Origin: Corynebacterium pacaense
GTDB taxonomy: Bacteria > Actinomycetota > Actinomycetes > Mycobacteriales > Mycobacteriaceae
Direction of reading: 5' to 3'
Length of the DNA: 64,000 bases
Assembly (NCBI RefSeq): GCF_900169525.1
Contig: NZ_LT821240.1
Location: 62,001 to 126,000, forward strand
Program-made: the position numbers and the translations under genes
Notes under the pieces: model-generated
The model's database searches: none
What the model saw: the letters and a program-made list of their open reading frames with translations, nothing else
What the model was told of the DNA's origin: nothing
Part shown: positions 1-8,712 of the stretch, piece after piece
Numbering within the stretch: position 1 is the first letter of the stretch
How the letters are laid out: every line of letters starts with the position of its first letter

Positions 1-350
1 ACGAGAGCAGCGGAGAGGTGGAGTTCAACAGCGGCCCGCTGCTGATGCAGCTGGTGTTCCTGTTGGTCCTGGTACTGGTCAACCCGCTTTACGCATTCTG
101 GATCTGGTACACCTCCGATGGTCGGCACAGTGCCGCCAGTGCCGCGGGCACCGGATTCCGCGACGCCGTCCGCAACTACGGCCCGCTGCTCGCATTCAGT
201 GTCATCTCCGGAATTGTGCTGGTCATAGCGGCAATAGTGACGCTTACCCTCGCCCTGATCGTCCTCGCCCCGGCACAGATCCTCATCAACGCGCATCTCT
301 ACCGTCAGATGAGCGGCGGGATGATCCCCGTCGAGCAGCCCCGCGGCTAA
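1..350 (+). CDS. Integral membrane protein, C-terminal part (5' end outside window)
   Basis: The frame is open from the first bases, and the residues before the first GTG (position 18) read like the middle of a protein, so the gene probably starts upstream of the window. Two hydrophobic segments are visible: roughly residues 8-30 after the GTG, followed by a short polar stretch with Trp and Tyr, and a longer one at about residues 53-90. The C-terminus is short and cytoplasm-like. I do not recognise the family and assign no function. It converges on oxyR with a 50-bp gap that has only a weak GC-rich inverted repeat. Confidence 0.6.
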   Translation, partial: ESSGEVEFNSGPLLMQLVFLLVLVLVNPLYAFWIWYTSDGRHSAASAAGTGFRDAVRNYGPLLAFSVISGIVLVIAAIVTLTLALIVLAPAQILINAHLYRQMSGGMIPVEQPRG

Positions 351-400
351 CCGATGTAGCCGGCCGGCGATGGCCGCTTGACGACGCCCCGTGCACACCA

Positions 401-1387
401 CTAGTGCGGCAGCAGGGGCTCGACCGTCTTGACCTCCACACCGGCCCTCCGCGCCTGTGTCAGGGCCTCCAGATAGGAGCGCTGCAGGATCCCCGCGAAC
501 TGTTCGAACTCCTCGGCCCGGGATGAGGAGGAACGGTAGACAAGACCGATGCAACGGGATGCGGTGACATCCGGGGCGAAGCCCGCGGTGGCCAGACCGG
601 AACGGGTGCATTCCCACGGTACCGCGCTCACCGGCACCAGGGTGACACCGAGCCCCGCGACCACCAGCTGCATCACCGTGCTCAGACTCGACGCCCGGGT
701 GATGGCGGTGGCGGAGTTGATGGGGTTGACATCGGCCTTGCGGCACAGATCGATGATCTGATCGTGCAGGCAGTGCCCGTCATCGAGCAGCAGTAGATTG
801 ACATCCCCGAGCGAGGAGACCTCGAGATCCTGCCTGCCGGCCATCTCATGATCGTCCGGGACGACGACCACGAAATCCTCCTCGTACAGCGGGATCTCAC
901 GCATCCCCGGGGCCTCGGAGGGCAGTGCCATCAGCGCGATGTCGATGGCGCCCTCCCGGAGCAGGGTCAACAGGTGCCTGGTCTGATCCTCGACGATGTG
1001 CGGCTCGAGGTCGGGGTACTCCGAAGAGAGAATGCGCAGGGTCGCGGGGAGTATGTACGGTGCGGCGGTGGGGATGATACCGAGTGTCAGCGGACCCGTC
1101 AGCGCGCCATTCGCACCCCTGGCGTGCGCGAGAAAGGAATCCGCGGCCTCCAGGGTGGATTTGGCGTAGGGGAGCAGCTTCTCACCCGCAGGGGTGACGA
1201 TCACCTTGCGGGTGGAACGCTCAATCAGTTGGACCCCGAGGCCGTTCTCCAGAGCAACCAGCGCCTGGGACAGTGACGGCTGTGAAATGGACAGTTTCGA
1301 CGCCGCGGTACCGAAGTGCTTGCACTCCGCAATGGTTGCGAAGGTACGCAGTTGCGCAAGGGTGGGCCGGTACTCCTTATTGCTCAT
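401..1387 (-). CDS. oxyR: Hydrogen peroxide-sensing LysR-type regulator OxyR
   Basis: A 328-residue LysR-type regulator: an N-terminal winged helix-turn-helix (about residues 8-67, with the typical SQPSLSQAL recognition helix) and a C-terminal effector domain. The redox pair of OxyR is present: Cys206 in GHCLHDQ and Cys215 eight residues later, which in E. coli OxyR form the peroxide-induced disulfide. Family knowledge says it controls catalase, Dps and related peroxide defence genes; in corynebacteria it usually acts as a repressor. It lies 80 bp behind the large helicase on the same strand. The ATG has no clear Shine-Dalgarno, but a TATAGT hexamer ends 7 nt before it, which suggests a leaderless transcript. 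Confidence 0.92.
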   Translation of the reverse strand: MSNKEYRPTLAQLRTFATIAECKHFGTAASKLSISQPSLSQALVALENGLGVQLIERSTRKVIVTPAGEKLLPYAKSTLEAADSFLAHARGANGALTGPLTLGIIPTAAPYILPATLRILSSEYPDLEPHIVEDQTRHLLTLLREGAIDIALMALPSEAPGMREIPLYEEDFVVVVPDDHEMAGRQDLEVSSLGDVNLLLLDDGHCLHDQIIDLCRKADVNPINSATAITRASSLSTVMQLVVAGLGVTLVPVSAVPWECTRSGLATAGFAPDVTASRCIGLVYRSSSSRAEEFEQFAGILQRSYLEALTQARRAGVEVKTVEPLLPH

Positions 1388-1394
1388 GCCTATA

Positions 1395-1400
1395 ACTATA
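1395..1400 (-). promoter_or_regulatory. Putative oxyR -10 element, leaderless start
   Basis: Read on the minus strand this is TATAGT, seven bases before the oxyR ATG, so transcription would begin at or next to the A of the start codon. The surrounding bases contain the repeat TATAACTATAA, which could also be part of an autoregulatory OxyR site. No convincing -35 is visible. Confidence 0.4.
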
Positions 1401-1467
1401 ACGAGGTTGGACGCGATCGCGTATTACCCGGCCGGTGTTGATGCACACGAGGAGGCTCCCGTGAAGG

Positions 1468-4008
1468 TCAGGACTGATCAATCTCGAGCGCGGAGAATCT
1501 CACCTCACCCGCGCGGTCGGAGGCATCGAGATCGACCACCGCGTTGAAGGCGAAGGAATTGTCGCCCTCGGGATCCTTGATCACCTGGCGAACCTTCCAG
1601 CTCCTCCCGCTTTGATCCAGGGTGAAATAGGCGGCACCCCGGGCCGCCTGGCCGGTATCAAGATCGGCGTACTCCTCGAAGTAGTTGTCCATGGCAGCCG
1701 GGAAGTCCGGGGCGTCATCGAGATAGTCGGTCATGGCGACCAGCTGGTCCTCCTTCTCGTAGGCGAAGAGCTCCACCAGACGGAACATCGCGTTGCGGAC
1801 CATGATGGTGAACGCACGGCGGTTGGCCGTGAGCGCCGTGGGGTCCTCGACCCCGAACGCGAGCTCACGCGCAAGGGTCTCCTTATCAATCGGTGCGTCC
1901 GGATCCGCCATCCGTGCCCATTCGTCGACAAGCGAGGAATCGACCTGGCGCACGAGCTCGCCCAGCCACACCACGACATCGTCGAGCTCCGGGGTGTTGT
2001 ATTCATCGGGGAGCGAATGCTGGAGGGTACGCCACGCGTCGGTGAGATACCGCAGCGCCACTCCCTCTGAACGGGCGACCCCGTAGGTGGCGACCAGGTC
2101 CGAAAAGGTCATGCCGTGCTCGATCATGTCCCGGACCACCGACTTCGGACTCAGCTCGAACTCCCGCGCCCACGGGTGCCCCTCACGGAAGGTGTCGAAG
2201 GCCTGCTCGAGTTCCTCGGCCAGTGGCATCGGCCAGGTGATGCCCTCAATGATGGCCATTCGTTCGGAGTATTCCACGCCCTCGGCCTTGAGAGCCTCGA
2301 TCTCCTCGCCGCGCCGCGCCTTCTGCTGGGCGATGAGGATCTGCCGGGGATCGTCGAGGATGGATTCGAAGATGCTGATCACATCTAGGGTGTAGTTTTC
2401 CGATTCCCGGTCCAGCAGCGTCAATGCGGCCAGGGCGAACGGCGCGAGGGGCTGGTTGAGGGCGAAATCCCGCTGGAGGTCCTCGGTGAGGGCGTAGATC
2501 CGCCCCGTGGGATCGGGTCCGTCGGGAAGCTTCTCCACGATACCGGCGTTGACCAGCCCCCGGAACAGCTCGATCGTGGTCAGGATGTCCCTGTTCTGCT
2601 TCGCCCGGGTGTCGTGGTTGGTGCGCAGGAGGTGCCTCATGTGCTCATAACCGTCGCCGGGGCGGGCGATGGCATTGAGCAGCATCGAGTTGGAGACCTT
2701 GAACTGACTGCTCAGAGGTTCCGGCTCGGCGGTGATCAGTCGCTCGTAGGTGCGGCTGGTCCAGGTCACCTCACCGGGGCGGGTGGCCTTCAGACGCATC
2801 TTCTTCAGCTTCTTGGGATCGGATCCGGCCTTCTCCCGGAGCCGGAAGTTCTCGATCTCATGCTCCGGTGCCTGGATGACCACGTATCCGATGGAATCAA
2901 ATCCCGCGCGCCCCGCCCGACCCGCGATCTGGTGAAACTCACGGGATTTTAGCACGCGTTCCCGGGTCCCGTCGAATTTGACCAGACCGGTCATGAGCAC
3001 GGTTCTGATCGGAACGTTGATACCCACCCCGAGGGTGTCGGTGCCGCAGATGACCTTCAGCAGTCCGGTCTGGGAGAGCTTCTCCACCAGGCGGCGGTAC
3101 TTCGGCAGCATCCCCGCATGGTGGACGCCGATGCCGCGGCGGACCAGTTTCGACAGCGTCTTGCCGAAGGTGGTGGTGAAACGAAAATCCCCGATCTCCT
3201 CCGCGATCCGCGCTTTCTCCTCCTTGGTCACCACATTCAGCGAGGTCAGGGCCTGCGCGCGCTCAATGGCTTCACGCTGGGTGAAGTGCACGACATAGAT
3301 CGGTGCCCTGTTCTCCGCCAGCAGGTTGTCAATCGTCTCGTGGACAGGTGTGTAGACATAGGAGAAATCGAGCGGGACCGGCCGCGCACTCCCGCCGACG
3401 AAGGTGGTTCCCCGGCCCGTGCGCGCGCTGAGGTCCTTCTCCAGCCAGTCGGTATCGCCGAGGGTGGCCGACATGAGCAGGAACTGCGCCCCGGACAGCT
3501 CCAGGAGTGGGACCTGCCACGCCCAGCCACGGTCAGGGTCGGAGTAGTAGTGGAACTCATCCATGACAACCTGGTCGATCCTCGCCCTGGGTCCTTCGCG
3601 GAGTGCGATGTTGGCCACGATCTCGGCGGTGGCACAGATGATCGGGGCGTTGCCGTTGACCGTGGCGTCACCGGTCATCATCCCGACGTTCTCCGCACCG
3701 AAGGTTTCACACAGTGCGAAGAACTTTTCGCTGACCAGCGCCTTGATGGGGGCGGTGTAGAAGCTCCGCTGTCCTTTGGCGCGGGCGATGAAATGCGCGG
3801 CGATGGCCACCATGGACTTTCCGGAACCGGTGGGGGTGGCCAGGATGACGTTGTCACCTGTGAGTATGCCGAATGCGGCCTCCTCCTGCGCGGGGTAGAG
3901 CGTGATGCCGTGTTCTCTGGTCCAGGCCAGGAAGGAGTCGAAAATGGACTCATCGAAAAGCGACTGGGGAACATCAGTGAGATCGGGCAGCATCCGGGAA
4001 AGGTTCAC
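1468..4008 (-). CDS. Large SF2 DEAD/DEAH-box helicase (DUF3516 type)
   Basis: An 846-residue helicase with a Q-motif-like YPAQEEA, Walker A (TPTGSGKS), DEFH box, SAT motif (MSATLGD) and motif VI (QIAGRAGRAG), i.e. two complete RecA-like domains in the first half. The second half is a long C-terminal region typical of the actinobacterial DUF3516 helicases related to the Ski2/Mtr4 group; an RNA substrate is likely by family but is an inference. The start is uncertain: the frame is open to ATG 4047, GTG 4008 and ATG 3993 are alternatives, and none has a good Shine-Dalgarno. GTG 4008 is chosen because it gives an N-terminus (NLSRMLPDL) that looks like protein rather than spacer. oxyR follows 80 bp downstream. 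Confidence 0.85.
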   Translation of the reverse strand: MNLSRMLPDLTDVPQSLFDESIFDSFLAWTREHGITLYPAQEEAAFGILTGDNVILATPTGSGKSMVAIAAHFIARAKGQRSFYTAPIKALVSEKFFALCETFGAENVGMMTGDATVNGNAPIICATAEIVANIALREGPRARIDQVVMDEFHYYSDPDRGWAWQVPLLELSGAQFLLMSATLGDTDWLEKDLSARTGRGTTFVGGSARPVPLDFSYVYTPVHETIDNLLAENRAPIYVVHFTQREAIERAQALTSLNVVTKEEKARIAEEIGDFRFTTTFGKTLSKLVRRGIGVHHAGMLPKYRRLVEKLSQTGLLKVICGTDTLGVGINVPIRTVLMTGLVKFDGTRERVLKSREFHQIAGRAGRAGFDSIGYVVIQAPEHEIENFRLREKAGSDPKKLKKMRLKATRPGEVTWTSRTYERLITAEPEPLSSQFKVSNSMLLNAIARPGDGYEHMRHLLRTNHDTRAKQNRDILTTIELFRGLVNAGIVEKLPDGPDPTGRIYALTEDLQRDFALNQPLAPFALAALTLLDRESENYTLDVISIFESILDDPRQILIAQQKARRGEEIEALKAEGVEYSERMAIIEGITWPMPLAEELEQAFDTFREGHPWAREFELSPKSVVRDMIEHGMTFSDLVATYGVARSEGVALRYLTDAWRTLQHSLPDEYNTPELDDVVVWLGELVRQVDSSLVDEWARMADPDAPIDKETLARELAFGVEDPTALTANRRAFTIMVRNAMFRLVELFAYEKEDQLVAMTDYLDDAPDFPAAMDNYFEEYADLDTGQAARGAAYFTLDQSGRSWKVRQVIKDPEGDNSFAFNAVVDLDASDRAGEVRFSALEIDQS

Positions 4009-4068
4009 GGTTATCCACACTAGCCAAGAGGCTGGACACGCGTTCATACCCGGGCGGAGCCGGGTGGT

Positions 4069-4081
4069 GCTTATCGACGCC
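4069..4081 (-). repeat. Copy of the over-represented motif GGCGTCGAYAAGC
   Basis: On the minus strand this reads GGCGTCGATAAGC and sits directly downstream of the hairpin that follows the PAC2 gene. The same arrangement (gene end, perfect hairpin, then this motif) is seen after dxs and after hisS. Function unknown. Confidence 0.6.
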
Positions 4082-4085
4082 CACG

Positions 4086-4114
4086 CCGCGCACCCCGCAT
4101 CGTGGGGTGCGCGG
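4086..4114 (-). terminator. Hairpin after the PAC2 gene
   Basis: An 11-bp perfect stem (CCGCGCACCCC and its complement) with a 7-nt loop starts one base after the PAC2 stop codon. There is no U-run, so termination is inferred; the hairpin is followed by GGCGTCGATAAGC. Confidence 0.55.
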
Positions 4115-4115
4115 G

Positions 4116-5081
4116 TCAGGAGTCCTCGGAGGTCCCGTCGGTGGGTTCCTGGTCGTCGTCATGGTCGTCGTCAAGCGTGGCGAGAAACTTCTCGAACTCC
4201 GCACCGATCTCATCGCCGGAGGGGACATTCTCACCCGGCAGCACCGCGTGGGGATGATTCCTGCGGTAGCGTTCGAGCTCCTCGTCGTACTGCTGTTCGA
4301 GCGCGAGCACCACGTTCTGGATCTCGGCGGAATCCCCGGTCTGCTCGGCAAGCTGGCGGGCGACGCGCTCCGCGTCGCGTTCCAGCGACAGCAGCGGCAG
4401 GTTCAGTCCCGCGGTGTCTGCTACCGATTCCAGCAGCTTCAGGGTGGCGGCCGGGTAGGGGGAAGCGGCCACGTAGTGCGGAACGTGCACGGTGTAACCG
4501 CCGACGTTCCGGCCCTGCTTGTTGAGCAGCCTCTCCAGCTGCAGGGCGGCGGAACCGGGTACCGTGATCCGGGCGTCGATGCTGAACTGGGAGGAGACCA
4601 GATCCTTGGAGTTCCCGTGGGCGGAGACAACCATGGGCCGGGTGTGCGGAACGGTCATCGGAGCCGCATAGAGGCAGATCGTCTGATCCACGCCGAATTT
4701 CTCCACCAGATCGGCCACGGCGTTACTGAAGGCTTCCCAGCGCAGGTCCGGTTCGGGGCCGGAGAGCAGCAGGAAGGGCTTGCCGTCACTGTCCTTGACC
4801 ACGTGCAATCCCAGTTGGAGCACATCCATCTCGGTGACCTCATTGTGGTCGATGGTGGTCGCGGGGCGTCGCGAGCGGTAGTCGATCAGCTCATCGGCGT
4901 TGAAGGAGGCGATAAGGCGGTGGTCCAGAGCTGCCAAAAGGTGGGAGGAGCTGGCATCGACCGCGTGACCGGCGTCGGCGTAGCCCTGCAGGGCGACCAC
5001 CAGCGTCGTGGCATCCGTACCGCTTCCCACCTCCGGTGACGGGTACTCGAGCTCATACATGCGTTCCTGGTTCTCAGACAT
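4116..5081 (-). CDS. PAC2 family protein
   Basis: A 321-residue protein with the PAC2 fold signature (LVVALQGYADAGHA near residue 30; later a HVPHYVAASPYPAA segment), related to eukaryotic proteasome assembly chaperone 2 and its archaeal relatives. Members are widespread in actinobacteria, but no specific role is established for corynebacteria, which lack a 20S proteasome, so a proteasome role here is unlikely. The C-terminus is acidic (a run of Asp and Glu). The start is well supported by AGGAGG 6-7 nt before the ATG. A hairpin follows the stop codon. Confidence 0.85.
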   Translation of the reverse strand: MSENQERMYELEYPSPEVGSGTDATTLVVALQGYADAGHAVDASSSHLLAALDHRLIASFNADELIDYRSRRPATTIDHNEVTEMDVLQLGLHVVKDSDGKPFLLLSGPEPDLRWEAFSNAVADLVEKFGVDQTICLYAAPMTVPHTRPMVVSAHGNSKDLVSSQFSIDARITVPGSAALQLERLLNKQGRNVGGYTVHVPHYVAASPYPAATLKLLESVADTAGLNLPLLSLERDAERVARQLAEQTGDSAEIQNVVLALEQQYDEELERYRRNHPHAVLPGENVPSGDEIGAEFEKFLATLDDDHDDDQEPTDGTSEDS

Positions 5082-5509
5082 TGTTCCTCCTTATTCAGCT
5101 GGGGTTCTCACCCTGTTAAGATCTCCACAACCTCTTCCGGCCCGGGCGACTGTTAACGGGGCTGTCCAAAGGCCGGTCGGCCGTTCCCTGGCGGGACGGT
5201 GTGTGACACTTTGTATAACAGGTGTACGAATGAAATTAATCCCGTTCCGATTCCGGCCGATTCCAGGGTGTGTTCATGGTCGATCCGGAGACGTTCAGAC
5301 CACTTTAATCCACCGTTCACCCGCATTGCCCGTTCCCGTGACCCTCCCCGGTCCCTGACAGCTTTCCCTGTCTTCCGGGAACCGGCCCTAACTGGGGGTT
5401 TTCGTTTCTTTTCAAAGCGGCTGTGGATGGAGGTGAGAAACTCACAGATCCGAAGTACCCGGGTCCGGTGATGGTGTCGGCGGCGGAGGAAAAGGGCGAG
5501 ACTGGTGCC
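5082..5509. other. 428-bp divergent intergenic region
   Basis: Lies between the divergent PAC2 and DUF4192 genes and should hold both promoters. I see no convincing gene: the short frames here lack Shine-Dalgarno sequences and have poor codon use. Several TATAAC/TTGTAT-like stretches occur near 5210-5222 but I cannot pair them into a firm promoter. No strong hairpin is present. Confidence 0.5.
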
Positions 5510-6646
5510 ATGCCTGAAAACAACAACCGTCCAACGCCCGCAGCCGTCATTGCCACGCCCGGAGATCTTCTGGCCAACATTCCCGGAATCCTCGGGTTCT
5601 ACCCACGGGAATCGGTGGTCTTCACCGCCATGTACCGCAAACCGCGCAGCTACCGTTTCGAGCTCGGGCCGGTGATCAGGGTGGATCTGGATGAACTGAG
5701 GTACCTCCCGGAGATCTCAAGTGCGCTGAACTCCGCTGAGGTGGACATGGTCTTCGCCTTCGTCATCGGCCCGGACACGGCATCGGCCACCTGCGATCAG
5801 GCGGTGGAACAGCTGTTTGAGAGTTCCGAGCCGGAGCTGCTCGATATCGCCGCCTGCTGGGTGACCCCGGGAATATACAGCGGTGAGGTGTATCAGTTGG
5901 CTTTCGGTCCGCCCCCGGAGGCCCTTGAGAATGACCCCTCCGGCCTTTCCGACTGGGAGAACGGCAGGATACCGCCGATAACGGAGGCCGCCGCCACCCG
6001 TTCCATGCTCAGTGGCGGGCACCTCCCGGAGGTCACCCGTGATGAGGCCTTCGCCGCCTTCGACCGAGGGAACACCCACCTGACACCGCATGTCATCCAC
6101 GAGCTGGAGTCTCAGGTTGAGGTGGACGCGGGAGAACTGATGCAGGGTGTCTTCATCACCGGAGAAGAGTTCTTCGCCCACGCGATCGACCGCTTCGGTG
6201 TGCTGGTCGATCGCTGCGAGGGACTCACCATGGCCGAGACACTGGTGGACACAGAGATGCTCGGTCAGGCCGCGGCCTACCTGGTGAATCCTCTGACCAG
6301 GGATGCGGTGATGCACTTCTTCGTCGAACGGCCCGCTGCCGCCTCCGATCTGGGGTTCGCGATCGCCAAAACCTTCGACGGGGTGGTACGCGCCAATGCC
6401 CTGTGCCTGTACTCTCTGGCAGTCGTGCGGAGGAACCTCGGGATGAAGACGAATCCGGCCCTTGAGGCGGCACTACGGACCGCGCCGGGTCACAACCTGA
6501 GCGTCCTGCTTCGTCATGGGCTCAACGAGGGGCGCTTCGACGAGACCATTGAGGCGTGCCTGCGTGGTAACGCCATGGTCAGGGAGCAGTATGCGGGAAA
6601 GGGCCAGTCCCGCGGTGGATGCACCGGCACGGCGGAGGCGGCCTGA
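5510..6646 (+). CDS. DUF4192 family protein
   Basis: A 378-residue soluble protein. The opening TPGDLLANIPGILGFYPRES is the hallmark start of DUF4192 proteins, which are common in actinobacteria and have no assigned function; the rest alternates alpha and beta segments with no transmembrane helix. ATG 5510 is preferred because the family motif begins about a dozen residues later; the frame is open further upstream (to 5423) and a GGAGGA at about 5485 would also suit a start nearby, so the N-terminus is uncertain by some 30 residues. It converges on galE with a 27-bp gap. Confidence 0.8.
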   Translation: MPENNNRPTPAAVIATPGDLLANIPGILGFYPRESVVFTAMYRKPRSYRFELGPVIRVDLDELRYLPEISSALNSAEVDMVFAFVIGPDTASATCDQAVEQLFESSEPELLDIAACWVTPGIYSGEVYQLAFGPPPEALENDPSGLSDWENGRIPPITEAAATRSMLSGGHLPEVTRDEAFAAFDRGNTHLTPHVIHELESQVEVDAGELMQGVFITGEEFFAHAIDRFGVLVDRCEGLTMAETLVDTEMLGQAAAYLVNPLTRDAVMHFFVERPAAASDLGFAIAKTFDGVVRANALCLYSLAVVRRNLGMKTNPALEAALRTAPGHNLSVLLRHGLNEGRFDETIEACLRGNAMVREQYAGKGQSRGGCTGTAEAA

Positions 6647-6673
6647 GGTGCCGGTACTCCTCCACCTGGCGGG

Positions 6674-7660
6674 CTACCCCCGGTGTGCGCTGTGGGCGCG
6701 ATCGCCGAGCTGGGAGGTGAACGCCCAGGCATCCTCGACGATCTCACGCAGTCTGGTGTGCTGGGGATTCCACCCCAGTTCCTGTTTCGCCTTGTCTGAG
6801 GATGCGACAAGCACCGCCGGATCCCCGGCACGTCTGGGGGCGACCTCCGCGGGGATGGGATGGCCGGTGACCTCCCTGCACATCTCCACGACCTGCCTGA
6901 CGCTGTATCCCTCACCGGAGCCGAGATTGAAAATCCGGTGGTTGCCGGCGGTGTTGGACTCGAGTGCGAGGATGTGGGCGCGGGCCAGATCGAGGATGTG
7001 GATGTAGTCGCGGATCGGGGTGCCGTCCGGGGTGGGCCAGTCATCGCCGAACATGAAGATACGGTCGCGGTGACCCATTGCCACCTGGAGCACCAGCGGA
7101 ATCAGGTGGGTTTCCACAACTCTGTTCTCACCGATTGATCCGTAGGCCCCGGCCACATTGAAATACCGCAGGCTCGTCGCAGCGAGGCCGTGGGCGTTAG
7201 CGTAGGAGGTGATTGCATAATCGATGGCCAGCTTCGTGGCGCCGTAGGGGTTGGTGGGCGCGGTGGGGAAATCCTCGGTAATCGGAACCGTAGCGGGCTC
7301 GCCGTAGGTCGCGGCCGTCGAGGAGAAGACGAGGTTGCCGACACCGTTGGTGCGCATCGCTTCCAGCAGGGTCAGGGTGGTGACGAGATTGTGCCGCCAG
7401 TACTGCTCCGGGTGTTCAACGGATTCCCCGACCAGCGACCTGGCAGCGAAGTGGAGGACGCCGTCGAAATCGCCCGAGCCCAGCACGGCCGCTGCAACCT
7501 CGGCGATGTCGCCCTCAACCAGGCTCGCGCCGGAGGGGACGGCATCGCGGTTGCCGGTGGAGAAATTATCCACCACGGTGACGTCGTGGCCGCGTTCGAT
7601 CAATACGGCGGTGCAGACACTGCCGACATAGCCGGCTCCGCCGGTGACCAGGAGTTTCAT
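6674..7660 (-). CDS. galE: UDP-glucose 4-epimerase GalE
   Basis: A 328-residue extended short-chain dehydrogenase: NAD-binding GGAGYVGS at residues 7-14, the FSSTAATYG segment, and the catalytic YGATK pair. It interconverts UDP-glucose and UDP-galactose and, in corynebacteria, supplies galactose for arabinogalactan. ATG 7660 places the Rossmann motif at the expected position; longer forms of the frame run back into dtxR. It begins only 7 bp after the dtxR stop codon, so the two are almost certainly cotranscribed, an arrangement known in corynebacteria. Confidence 0.94.
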   Translation of the reverse strand: MKLLVTGGAGYVGSVCTAVLIERGHDVTVVDNFSTGNRDAVPSGASLVEGDIAEVAAAVLGSGDFDGVLHFAARSLVGESVEHPEQYWRHNLVTTLTLLEAMRTNGVGNLVFSSTAATYGEPATVPITEDFPTAPTNPYGATKLAIDYAITSYANAHGLAATSLRYFNVAGAYGSIGENRVVETHLIPLVLQVAMGHRDRIFMFGDDWPTPDGTPIRDYIHILDLARAHILALESNTAGNHRIFNLGSGEGYSVRQVVEMCREVTGHPIPAEVAPRRAGDPAVLVASSDKAKQELGWNPQHTRLREIVEDAWAFTSQLGDRAHSAHRG

Positions 7661-7667
7661 CGGTTGC

Positions 7668-8354
7668 CTAGTTCTCCACGGCTTCGACGCGGATGGCATG
7701 GACGAGGTCGTCGACGAGCTCGACGCTGCGGCCGTTGTGGGTCACCGTCACCCGTCCGTGGTCGTTGACCAGATCCACGACGGTACCGATGCCGACCCCG
7801 GCCTCTGTCAGGGCACCGAACTGCTCCTGATCAACCTGCAGGATCTCATTGAGCTGGACGATACGCGCGGAGATGTGCTCCCCCTGCGGAAGATCAATGG
7901 CCCGGATTCCCGAATCGGGGGTCTGCTCCTGATCGAGACCGATGTCGTTGAGGCCGGGAATGGGGTTGCCGAAGGGTGAGCGGGTGACATCATCGAGGAC
8001 CTCGACCAGACGGCGTTCCACCTCATCGCTCATGACATGCTCCCAACGGCAGGCCTCCTCATGGACCTTGTGAATGTCGAGACCGATAATGTCGGTGAGC
8101 AGGCGCTCGGCGAGACGGTGCTTACGCATCACGGCGATCGCGAGGGCCCTGCCCTCCGGGGTCATCTCCAGGCTCCGGTCGGGACTCACCTTGACCAGGC
8201 CGTCGCGCTCCATTCGTGCAACCGTCTGGCTGACGGTGGGGCCGGACTGTTCCAGGCGTTCTGCGATACGGGCGCGGAGGGGGACGATGCCCTCCTCCTC
8301 GAGCTCGTAGATGGTACGCAGATACATTTCAGTGGTATCGACCAGATCCTTCAC
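7668..8354 (-). CDS. dtxR: Iron-dependent repressor DtxR
   Basis: A 228-residue repressor of iron uptake and oxidative stress genes. The N-terminal winged helix and dimerisation domains are nearly identical to C. diphtheriae DtxR ([20 protein letters not shown] at the start), and the metal ligands are visible: Met10, and Cys, Glu and His of the ACRWEH motif (Cys102, Glu105, His106 by homology), plus the ancillary-site residues of [12 protein letters not shown]-terminal SH3-like domain follows a short linker. GTG 8354 is chosen because it gives exactly the DtxR N-terminus. It is followed by galE after 7 bp and lies downstream of sigB. Confidence 0.96.
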   Translation of the reverse strand: MKDLVDTTEMYLRTIYELEEEGIVPLRARIAERLEQSGPTVSQTVARMERDGLVKVSPDRSLEMTPEGRALAIAVMRKHRLAERLLTDIIGLDIHKVHEEACRWEHVMSDEVERRLVEVLDDVTRSPFGNPIPGLNDIGLDQEQTPDSGIRAIDLPQGEHISARIVQLNEILQVDQEQFGALTEAGVGIGTVVDLVNDHGRVTVTHNGRSVELVDDLVHAIRVEAVEN

Positions 8355-8466
8355 AGGAGACTGCCTTCCTTGTAAAACCGAACATCTTGGGAAAAACTGC
8401 CGCCGCACTGTACTCGGGTAGCTGAGCTAACGTGAATACCCTACAGGCGATGAACCGCTCCAGTGG

Positions 8467-8479
8467 TTGTGGACCACAA
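8467..8479. promoter_or_regulatory. Palindrome upstream of dtxR
   Basis: TTGTGGACCACAA is a perfect 6-1-6 inverted repeat about 115 bp upstream of the dtxR start, between two candidate -10 hexamers. Its size fits a dimeric regulator site; it does not match the DtxR box. The regulator is unknown. Confidence 0.35.
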
Positions 8480-8653
8480 TCATCAGCGCCTCACGATTCT
8501 ACCGGTATTTCACTCAACGGGCCGGTATTCCCGGCGCGGATGGGCGCGGCCCCGGGAATCCGCACCGTGTTGAAGCTGACAACAGCCTACCCAAGGAGCG
8601 ACCCGACGGGGATCGGTGGGAGACCTCGCCCCTTCCCGCGCCGGAATGAGGCA

Positions 8654-8691
8654 ACGACCCGCCCTGCAGGAGAAGCTGCAGGGCGGGTCGT
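8654..8691 (-). terminator. sigB terminator hairpin
   Basis: A 16-bp perfect stem with a 6-nt loop (arms 8654-8669 and 8676-8691) lies 22 bp beyond the sigB stop codon; an additional CCGGAA/TTCCGG pair flanks it. The U-tract on the minus strand is weak. Confidence 0.75.
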
Positions 8692-8712
8692 GTTCCGGAG
8701 GGGGGTTGAGAA

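Larger units (their letters stand above)
8355..8712. other. Intergenic region between sigB and dtxR
   Basis: 358 bp. It contains the sigB terminator hairpin at 8654-8691 and, nearer dtxR, two possible -10 hexamers on the minus strand (TAGGGT, complement of 8438-8443, and TAGAAT, complement of 8496-8501) and the 13-bp palindrome TTGTGGACCACAA at 8467-8479. No coding potential that I would support. Confidence 0.5.

Noticed and set aside
848..1276. Long open frames antisense to oxyR
   Set aside because: Shadows of the real gene, common in G+C-rich DNA; no ribosome binding sites and no recognisable protein features.
4011..4019. Perfect E. coli-type DnaA box TTATCCACA near the helicase start
   Set aside because: A single 9-mer is expected about once by chance in a window of this size; no cluster, AT-rich unwinding region or dnaA/dnaN genes are nearby.
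4116..5081. Proteasome assembly role for the PAC2 protein
   Set aside because: No proteasome genes are seen and corynebacteria of this group lack a 20S proteasome; PAC2 proteins without proteasomes are common in actinobacteria.
5199..5471. Possible small gene in the PAC2-DUF4192 gap
   Set aside because: No Shine-Dalgarno, no recognisable features, and it would cover the promoter region of the divergent genes.
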